From the NCBI GenBank assembly GCA_031282905.1, contig JAITCV010000042.1, forward strand, positions 1-11,891: 11,891 nt of DNA. The letters are read 5' to 3'. The number at the start of each line of letters is the position of its first letter. The first letter of the stretch is position 1. This DNA is from Azoarcus sp. Lineage in GTDB: Bacteria > Pseudomonadota > Gammaproteobacteria > Burkholderiales > Rhodocyclaceae. Positions 6,820 through 11,891 of the stretch are shown one piece after another. A program made the translations under genes and the position numbers. The notes below the pieces were generated by a model that saw only the letters and a program-made list of their open reading frames with translations, was not told the origin of the DNA and made no database searches.

Positions 6820-8180
6820 TGCGTTTGCTCCAGCCGCTGGCGCAGCCACGCCATGTTGAAACTTATATGACGGATAAATGACCTGTTCCAGGTGTAGACC
6901 AGATGGAAATCCCCTTTTGCGTCTTGAATGATATAGGGATAGTCATATTGCCAGCCGCAATCCGCTTCGCCTTCCCGTCCATCTTGCTCATCGAGGTTTT
7001 TGCACAGATTGCGTTCGAGCTTGGCCAGCACGGCCTCCGCCTCCGGGCCGGGGCCGAGCCTATCCAGTTCATCCAGGGTGGCGGCACGAATGGACGCGGG
7101 GGTGAGCGTCTGGCCGAAACTCTCCTGGCGATCCTCGAAACGGTGGATTGCCCGCCAGTGCCAGCCCTCGTCTTCACTCACCAGCAATGACAGTCGCAAA
7201 CGCTGGTCTTCGGTGTCGTTTGCCACCGCGAGCAGGCGGCCATCGCCCAGACGGAACGCGGCCAGCGCCGAATTGGGGTTGGCGAGCGTCGTCTCTTGCG
7301 GCGTCCGCCAGTGCAGACCGCCATCTTCGGTCTCGCCGCGCCAGGCGCGCGTGCCGCTCGCGGTGCGCATCAGCGCCACAGCCCGCCGCGTATCTTGTAC
7401 CAGCACGACGGGTTGCAGAGTGCGGCGGCCATGATCCATGCGAATCTTGCGCCGTACTTCGCCCGTGGGCGCGAGCACCAGCAATTCGGCGAACTTGCCC
7501 GCCAATTCGTGATAGACCGGCACCCCGATATCACCGTTGGCGAAGAACACCGGGACCCCCTTGACCAAGGTGCTGAGGTTGAAAAACGGCGAGGTCACCA
7601 GCCGCGAAGCGGGTCGCCAGTGCTGCCCCAGATCAGGGGAGCGCAGCAGATTGAGCTGGCTGGTCGCCCATCCTCCCATGGTGACGCTGACATAGATCAC
7701 CCACAGTTCGCCGCCCGGGGTGAGCAATGCGACCGGATTGCCCAGCTTGCGAGTGAAGAATCCCGTGTCGCGGGTCGTCTGTTGCGGCGAGGCGATGACC
7801 TGTTGCGGCCCCCAGGCCAGTTCATCGGCGGCGCGGTACGCGGCGTAGATATTGACATCCGTCGCGCCTTCGCGCGTGCCGCCAAACCAGGTGGCGAACA
7901 ACCGTCCATCGGGCAGGGCCACGATCGAGGGCGCGTGCACGCGCAGCGGTTGTGCGGCGTTGATCAATGCGCTGGTCAAGCGGGGCGGCGCATCCTCCAC
8001 ACTGACCGGCTCCACCGCCAGCGCGAACCTTCCGTCCACCTCGCCCGCCTGTCCCGGCCACCCTGCCCAGGCGGTGAGCAGCACGATCAGTGCCGCGCCA
8101 AGTCCGCGGATGGCTTTTATCAGACCTGACGCTTGAATGGATGATTGGGAAATTTCAATTACTCTCAAGAAAAATACCAA
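6816..8180 (-). CDS. Exported Asp-box / BNR-repeat (sialidase-like) protein
   Basis: 454 residues from the TTG at 8180. A hydrophobic stretch preceded by K22 and R25 (LGAALIVLLTAWAGWPGQAG, 27-46) looks like a signal peptide, placing the protein in the periplasm or outside. The body is a predicted beta-propeller of the BNR_2/sialidase-like type. It has an opening strand VHAPSIVALPDGRLFATWFG (81-100) followed by GTREG, three Asp-boxes of the S/T-x-D-x-G-x-x-W kind (SPDLGQHW 181-188, TEDGGLHW 284-291, SEDEGWHW 335-342), and the C-terminal YPYIIQDAKGDFHLVYTWNR (424-443) typical of this family. Such proteins are often labelled exo-alpha-sialidase, but true sialidase activity is not shown by these repeats. 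No ATG or GTG start exists in the plausible region: TTG at 8180 or 8168 are the candidates, both overlapping the upstream low-GC gene, so the start is uncertain. It overlaps the next gene by 4 bases. Confidence 0.86.
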   Translation of the reverse strand: MVFFLRVIEISQSSIQASGLIKAIRGLGAALIVLLTAWAGWPGQAGEVDGRFALAVEPVSVEDAPPRLTSALINAAQPLRVHAPSIVALPDGRLFATWFGGTREGATDVNIYAAYRAADELAWGPQQVIASPQQTTRDTGFFTRKLGNPVALLTPGGELWVIYVSVTMGGWATSQLNLLRSPDLGQHWRPASRLVTSPFFNLSTLVKGVPVFFANGDIGVPVYHELAGKFAELLVLAPTGEVRRKIRMDHGRRTLQPVVLVQDTRRAVALMRTASGTRAWRGETEDGGLHWRTPQETTLANPNSALAAFRLGDGRLLAVANDTEDQRLRLSLLVSEDEGWHWRAIHRFEDRQESFGQTLTPASIRAATLDELDRLGPGPEAEAVLAKLERNLCKNLDEQDGREGEADCGWQYDYPYIIQDAKGDFHLVYTWNRSFIRHISFNMAWLRQRLEQTQ

Positions 8181-8538
8181 GAGCGTTGCCGAAATTTGCA
8201 GTTCCCTTGTCGATCATGAATTGAAAGGCAAGATTGATGGGCTTCCAAATACGACCATCAAGCAACTTTTCCGGGTTGTCGGTTTCTTCTGGTTTGAACC
8301 ACCGACCCGACTCCATATTCCTCAAGACTTCGCCTGCATATGAAGCAAATGTATACATGGATTTGCCGACCGGGTTGACATTGGCACCGCCATTTTTCCA
8401 TTCGTTGATAATGAAATCGACGAGCTCAAGCCGGGATGGCTGGTAACTGGCAATGTCGAAATCGTAATGCTGCCTGGCCAGGCGAACAATTGAAACCGCG
8501 ATGCGCGAATCGAGGCGAACCAACATGGAAGAATTCAC
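8155..8538 (-). CDS. Hypothetical protein, low-GC gene within the glycan operon
   Basis: 127 residues, soluble, mixed helical, no signal peptide. I do not recognise a named family; the block SMYTFASYAGEVLRNMESGR (64-83 or so), with W following, then LLDGRIWKPINLAFQFMID resembles a loose group of uncharacterised small proteins with an 'A-x-Y-x-G-E-V-h-R...G-x-W' motif. Translation probably begins at GTG 8538, whose GTGA overlaps the stop of the glycosyltransferase gene; ATG at 8526 is an alternative four codons in. Its 3' end overlaps the Asp-box gene start. Hand counting gives about 48% G+C over 8161-8520, against about 65-68% in sampled lines of both neighbours, so it looks like an insertion into an older operon. 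Function is unknown. Confidence 0.75.
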   Translation of the reverse strand: MNSSMLVRLDSRIAVSIVRLARQHYDFDIASYQPSRLELVDFIINEWKNGGANVNPVGKSMYTFASYAGEVLRNMESGRWFKPEETDNPEKLLDGRIWKPINLAFQFMIDKGTANFGNALGIFLESN

Positions 8539-10253
8539 TGTGGCATGACCTCGATGAGGTACACCGTCTTCAGCCTCTCCGCGCGGCGCCGCGGATCGAG
8601 GAAACGGCGATCGAGGCGAGTCACACGGTAATCCGGGCTTTGCGTCAGTTCCTCAATGGACAGGCCCGCCGCGGCGATTTTCTCCCGGTCTTGCGCCGAC
8701 ACATACAGCACCACGGGCCTGGCCATGCGCCCCAGTTCATCGAGACTCAGGCTCGGAATCAGCCGCCCGGCGGCGAAATCGAAACTCGACGCCCGCGCGC
8801 CGTTTTCGAGGTAATACAGGTCTTCGGTGTCGATGCCGCGCGCGCCAAGCTGTTTGCCGAGCACGGTGCCGCCCTGATAAGCGAGCAACTGGGGATGGGC
8901 ATTGAAATTGGCGAGGACGAAAAACACCGCCGTCGCGGTGACCGAGGCCAACACCAACCGCGCGCCGCCGTGTTGCCACCGGATCAACGCCACGCCCACC
9001 GCCAGCGTTGCCAGCGCCGCCACGGCGCCTGCCCACCCGTCCATCCCCAGCGGGAACGCCCAGGCATTGAGCGCCACCGCGCCCGCCGCCAATAAACCGA
9101 TCACCACGGCCTGTACCCACCACAGAACATGGTGCGCGGAAGGCTGCCCCAACCGGGGCGCGAGCCGGGCGGCAAGCTGGATGGCGAAGAAGGGCAGCAG
9201 GGTGTTGAGGTAATGCGGCAGCTTGAAACGCGACGCCGAAATGATGACGAACATCACCACGATCGTACCCAGGGTCAACGCTTCCCCGCCCGCGAAGGGA
9301 CGCAGACGGTTTTTCAGCAAAGTCAGCCCCTCGGCGGCCAGCGCCCACGCGCCCAACAGGGACCATGGCAGAAAAGCCCACAAATAAGTATGGACAAAAA
9401 ACAGCGAATCCCCCTCCCCGGCGTTGCCGAAACGCACCCCGGCCAAGCGTTCGACATTCTGCCCCCAGAGAATGAAAGCCACGCCCCGGCTACCGAACTG
9501 ATCGTAATAGGCATACAGCACGGGCGACATGAACAGCACGGTGATGAGCGCCAATGTCAGCCAGCGCGAATCGAACAAGCGCGCCCAGTCACGGCGATAG
9601 AGCAAATGCAGGAAAATGGCGATCAGCGGCATGGCCACACCGATCATGCCCTTGGCGGCAAAACCCAGCGCCAGCCCGAAACCGCCCAGCACCAGATGCT
9701 TCCAGGCTCCACCGTTATTGCTGTTATCATTAATGCCGCCATATTCGACAGTAACGAAAGCAGCCAGTTGCCAAGTCGCCAGCATGATCGAACCGGTCAG
9801 CAGCGCGTCCATGCGAACATCGTTGTTGGCGAGCATGAAAGAAAACGAACTCGCCAGGATCACCCCGGCAAGCCGCCCGGCCGGCGCCGAATGCAACAGC
9901 GCGCCAAGCCGGATGGTGGCATGCACTGCCAGGATCGAAAACAACAGCGACGGCAATTTGTAGGCAAAGGCATTGACCCCGAACAATTTGAACGAAGCCG
10001 CCGCCAGCCAGAACAACAAATGGGGCTTGTCGAGGTAATTCTGGCCCTGGGTGATGAGCCGGGTCCACTCTCCGCTCTGATGGATATGGAGCGCGATGTT
10101 GGCATGATGGGCGGAATCGTTGTTCATCAGCGGAACGAAAAGCCCGCCGATATAGGCCGCGAGTAACAGGAGATAACAAGCGATGCTGTTTCTCGTATCG
10201 AAAGCCTGTGCAGCGGTACCGTTTTTCGTATCAAAGGCCAGCAAGAGATTCAC
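8535..10253 (-). CDS. GT39/ArnT-like membrane glycosyltransferase
   Basis: A 572-residue polytopic membrane protein of the PMT/ArnT superfamily, whose members transfer a sugar from an undecaprenyl- or dolichyl-phosphate donor to a lipid or protein at the outer face of the inner membrane. Hallmarks are the first periplasmic loop with an acidic residue, MNNDSAHHANIALHI (43-57, D46), and QNYLDKPHLLFWLAA (71-85), matching the family 'D-K-P-P-L-x-Y-W' motif. About ten to twelve hydrophobic segments follow, then a C-terminal soluble region from about 460 on. Acceptor and donor cannot be told: lipid A-type Ara4N transfer (ArnT) is one option, protein or glycan decoration others. GTG at 10253 overlaps the TGA of the epimerase gene. 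The extreme N-terminus contains an in-frame near-repeat (AFDTKNGTAAQ / AFDTRNSIACY), absent from what I know of the family. The upstream epimerase could feed its sugar donor. Confidence 0.88.
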   Translation of the reverse strand: MNLLLAFDTKNGTAAQAFDTRNSIACYLLLLAAYIGGLFVPLMNNDSAHHANIALHIHQSGEWTRLITQGQNYLDKPHLLFWLAAASFKLFGVNAFAYKLPSLLFSILAVHATIRLGALLHSAPAGRLAGVILASSFSFMLANNDVRMDALLTGSIMLATWQLAAFVTVEYGGINDNSNNGGAWKHLVLGGFGLALGFAAKGMIGVAMPLIAIFLHLLYRRDWARLFDSRWLTLALITVLFMSPVLYAYYDQFGSRGVAFILWGQNVERLAGVRFGNAGEGDSLFFVHTYLWAFLPWSLLGAWALAAEGLTLLKNRLRPFAGGEALTLGTIVVMFVIISASRFKLPHYLNTLLPFFAIQLAARLAPRLGQPSAHHVLWWVQAVVIGLLAAGAVALNAWAFPLGMDGWAGAVAALATLAVGVALIRWQHGGARLVLASVTATAVFFVLANFNAHPQLLAYQGGTVLGKQLGARGIDTEDLYYLENGARASSFDFAAGRLIPSLSLDELGRMARPVVLYVSAQDREKIAAAGLSIEELTQSPDYRVTRLDRRFLDPRRRAERLKTVYLIEVMPQ

Positions 10254-11257
10254 ACTCCATAATAAGCGCGATACCAGTTCACGAAGCGTCCGACCCCTTC
10301 GGCAATGCTGGTCGCGGGCGCAAAACCCGCCCAGGCATCGAGTTCGGCGGTGTCGGCGCAGGTCGCGGGCACGTCGCCATCCTGGAGCGGCAGGAAGTTT
10401 TTCTCCGCTTGCCGTCCCAACACGGCTTCGATTGCCGCGATGAAATCCATCAGATCCACCGGATCGTGGTTGCCGATGTTGAACACGCGGTAGGGCGCGC
10501 GGCTGCGTCCCGGATCGGGTCTGTCCGGGTCGAAGGTCGCATCGGGCGAAGCGGGCCGGTCGAGCGTGCGGATCACCCCTTCGACGATGTCATCGATGTA
10601 AGTGAAATCGCGCTTCATCTTGCCGTGGTTGAAGACATCGATTGGCCGCCCTTCGAGAATCGCCCGGGTAAACAGGAACAGCGCCATGTCGGGCCGCCCC
10701 CATGGTCCATAGACCGTGAAAAACCGCAGCCCTGTGGTCGGCAAGCCGTAGAGATGGCTATAGGTATGCGCCATCAGCTCGTTGGCTTTCTTGGTGGCGG
10801 CATAGAGACTCACCGGGTGATCGACACTGTCATGCTCGGAAAACGGCATTTTCGTGTTGCCGCCATACACACTGGAACTGGAGGCATAGACCAGATGCGC
10901 CACCCGATGATGACGGCACCCTTCGAGGATGTTCACGAACCCCACCAGATTGCTGTCGACGTAAGCATGCGGATTTTGCAGCGAATACCGCACCCCGGCC
11001 TGGGCGGCGAGGTGGATGACGCGGTCGAACGCTTCGCTGGCGAACAGGCGCTCGACGCCGCCACGGTCGGCCACGTCCAGTTTCACGAAACGAAAACCGG
11101 AATGTGGCCGCAAGCGCGCCAGCCGACGCTCCTTCAGGCTAGGATCGTAATAATCATTAAGGTTATCGAGCCCCACTACCTCATCGCCGCGTGCCAGCAG
11201 CCGTTCGGTGGTGTGCATGCCGATGAAACCGGCTGCGCCGGTCACGAGGATTTTCAT
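10250..11257 (-). CDS. UDP-glucuronate 4-epimerase-like NAD-dependent sugar epimerase
   Basis: A 335-residue short-chain dehydrogenase/reductase of the extended (atypical) type, cytosolic, converting UDP-sugars through a transient 4-keto intermediate with bound NAD+. The nucleotide-binding glycine motif TGAAGFIG is at 6-13, the serine-rich catalytic strand YASSSSVYG at 124-132, and the Y-x-x-x-K pair Y152/K156 in LYAATKKANE. The segment DNLNDYYDPSLKERRLARL (31-49) and RFFTVYGPWGRPDMALF (178-194) are typical of UDP-glucuronate 4-epimerases (GAE/CapI/LspL type), so UDP-galacturonate is the expected product, used in capsule, LPS or other surface glycans. Related UDP-GlcNAc(A) epimerases cannot be fully excluded. 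ATG at 11257 starts the minus-strand train; a GATAAT -10-like hexamer sits at 11287-11292 on that strand, but no good -35 was found. Its stop overlaps the next start by 4 bases. Confidence 0.93.
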   Translation of the reverse strand: MKILVTGAAGFIGMHTTERLLARGDEVVGLDNLNDYYDPSLKERRLARLRPHSGFRFVKLDVADRGGVERLFASEAFDRVIHLAAQAGVRYSLQNPHAYVDSNLVGFVNILEGCRHHRVAHLVYASSSSVYGGNTKMPFSEHDSVDHPVSLYAATKKANELMAHTYSHLYGLPTTGLRFFTVYGPWGRPDMALFLFTRAILEGRPIDVFNHGKMKRDFTYIDDIVEGVIRTLDRPASPDATFDPDRPDPGRSRAPYRVFNIGNHDPVDLMDFIAAIEAVLGRQAEKNFLPLQDGDVPATCADTAELDAWAGFAPATSIAEGVGRFVNWYRAYYGV

Positions 11258-11327
11258 GGGAAAGCAGCTTCGTCGGGAGATTGGTGATTATCTCATGAGC
11301 CCGGGCCATCGCCTGAATTCGACATCT

Positions 11328-11342
11328 GGGCACGACGCGCGC
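11328..11342 (+). promoter_or_regulatory. Possible sigma-54 promoter for the TROVE gene
   Basis: GGGCACGACGCGCGC fits the sigma-54 consensus TGGCACG-N4-TTGC only partly: GGCACG (11329-11334) is perfect and GC (11341-11342) stands at the required 10-base distance from GG, but the two T residues before GC are replaced by G and C. The transcript would start near 11354, about 64 bases before the ATG. It is notable because the Salmonella rsr-rtc RNA-repair operon is sigma-54 dependent. Confidence 0.28.
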
Positions 11343-11403
11343 GATGGCGGTTCCGGTATCATTCCGGACAGCATGTCGGCATGAAGCTCCGTTTGAATTG
11401 CGT

Positions 11404-11410
11404 GAAAGGA
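11404..11410 (+). promoter_or_regulatory. Ribosome binding site of the TROVE gene
   Basis: GAAAGGA, 7 bases upstream of ATG 11418, is a good Shine-Dalgarno at normal spacing and fixes the start. It is one of the few clear ones in this window, in contrast to the overlapping genes of the minus-strand train. Confidence 0.6.
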
Positions 11411-11417
11411 TGACGAA

Positions 11418-11891
11418 ATGGCAAACAAGATGCTTTTTGGCAGTACGCCCGGCGCGTTGCCGCCCAAGGTAGACACCCGCAACGAGGCTGGCGGCACGGC
11501 GTATGCCTTGAGCAAGCCAGCGGCGCTGGCGCAGTACGCCGCGACGGGCTGCCTCAACCATACCTTTTATGCGGATGCGATTGCGCAACTGGACGCGGTA
11601 TTGGCGCTGTGCGCGCAAAACGAGCCGGATTTCATCGCGCGCGCCGCGCTCTATGCGCGCGAACGCGGCGCGATGAAGGACATGCCCGCGCTGCTCTGCG
11701 CCGTGCTCAGCGTGCGCGCGCCGGAACACCTGTCCTCCATTTTTTCGCGCGTCATCGACTCGCCGAAGATGCTGCGCAATTTCGTGCAGATACTCCGTTC
11801 CGGCGTGGTTGGCCGCAAATCGCTGGGCAGCCGACCCAAGCGCCTGGTGCAGCAGTGGCTGAATGCCGCTTCCGACCAGACCCTGTTGAAC
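11418..11891 (+). CDS. rsr: TROVE-domain protein, Ro60/Rsr orthologue (3' end outside the window)
   Basis: The first 158 codons of a plus-strand gene. The sequence has the hallmark pattern of bacterial Ro60 (Rsr) proteins: DTRNEAGGTAYALS (19-32), ALAQYAATGCLNHTFYA (36-52), ARAALYARERGAMKDMPALL (74-93 or so), then the run from VIDSPKMLRNFVQILRSG (112-129) to GRKSLGSRPKRLVQQWL (132-148). Ro60 forms a ring of helical HEAT-like repeats that binds Y RNAs on its outer surface and ends of misfolded RNAs in its hole; in Deinococcus it acts with polynucleotide phosphorylase in RNA decay, and in several proteobacteria it lies with RNA ligase/repair genes (rtcB, rtcA). Full-length members are about 500-540 residues with a C-terminal von Willebrand A-like domain, here cut off. 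It is transcribed away from the glycan operon. Confidence 0.93.
   Translation, partial: MANKMLFGSTPGALPPKVDTRNEAGGTAYALSKPAALAQYAATGCLNHTFYADAIAQLDAVLALCAQNEPDFIARAALYARERGAMKDMPALLCAVLSVRAPEHLSSIFSRVIDSPKMLRNFVQILRSGVVGRKSLGSRPKRLVQQWLNAASDQTLLN

Larger units (their letters stand above)
11258..11417. promoter_or_regulatory. Divergent promoter region with two inverted repeats
   Basis: 160 bases between the divergent epimerase and TROVE-domain genes. GCCATCGC (11305-11312) is exactly complementary to GCGATGGC (11341-11348) across 28 bases. TCCGG (11352-11356) and CCGGA (11364-11368) enclose a 7-base loop. An 8-base palindrome GCCCGGGC lies at 11299-11306. A minus-strand -10-like GATAAT is at 11287-11292. 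The repeats may be regulator sites, a 5' leader structure, or part of a small RNA; the sequence alone does not decide. Confidence 0.4.

Noticed and set aside
9129..10166. A 345-codon plus-strand open frame rich in Q, R and H
   Set aside because: Antisense to the membrane glycosyltransferase; the biased residues are the mirror of hydrophobic codons.
10208..11287. A 359-codon plus-strand open frame
   Set aside because: Antisense to the epimerase, whose glycine motif and Y-x-x-x-K are intact on the minus strand.
1..11891. CRISPR array, tRNA or rRNA genes
   Set aside because: No regularly spaced repeats, no cloverleaf with T-loop consensus and no rRNA-like stretches were seen on reading both strands.

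Overview
The window looks like a chromosomal segment of a high-GC proteobacterium, most likely a betaproteobacterium. The main support is close family-level agreement of TrmA (364 residues, all catalytic motifs) and GlnD (862 residues, NT-HD-ACT-ACT) with proteobacterial enzymes, plus the GC-rich codon use of the main genes. The genus cannot be read from the sequence. No rRNA, tRNA or CRISPR array was seen.

Left part (1-2298), accessory in character. It starts with the 5' end of an IS5-family transposase on the minus strand, followed by a possible gene remnant and a UPF0158-like gene (366-809). Next comes a 263-base intergenic stretch rich in inverted repeats, then a membrane-anchored SdiA-regulated/YjiK-like protein (1073-2002). 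A 296-base AT-richer gap separates this gene from the convergent glnD.

Centre (2299-11257), one long minus-strand gene train, read from right to left: UDP-glucuronate 4-epimerase-like protein, GT39/ArnT-like membrane glycosyltransferase, a low-GC gene of unknown function, an exported Asp-box (sialidase-like) protein, a polytopic membrane protein, trmA, a possible 35-codon ORF, and glnD. Junctions are tight: 4-base overlaps at 10250-10253, 8535-8538 and 6816-6819, a 26-base overlap at 8155-8180, and an 8-base gap before trmA. The first five genes suggest sugar-nucleotide supply, transfer of a sugar at the periplasmic face, and an extracytoplasmic glycan-recognising or glycan-cleaving protein. 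trmA and glnD are housekeeping genes (tRNA m5U54 formation; PII-based nitrogen sensing) carried at the tail of the same likely transcript.

Right part (11258-11891): a 160-base divergent intergenic region, then the first 158 codons of a plus-strand TROVE-domain (Ro60/Rsr) protein, a ring-shaped RNA-binding protein that in bacteria partners with Y RNAs and often sits beside RNA-repair (rtc) genes. The intergenic region has a partial sigma-54-like element and two inverted repeats. Together these make the right edge the most promising place for an unusual system, but the locus runs out of the window.
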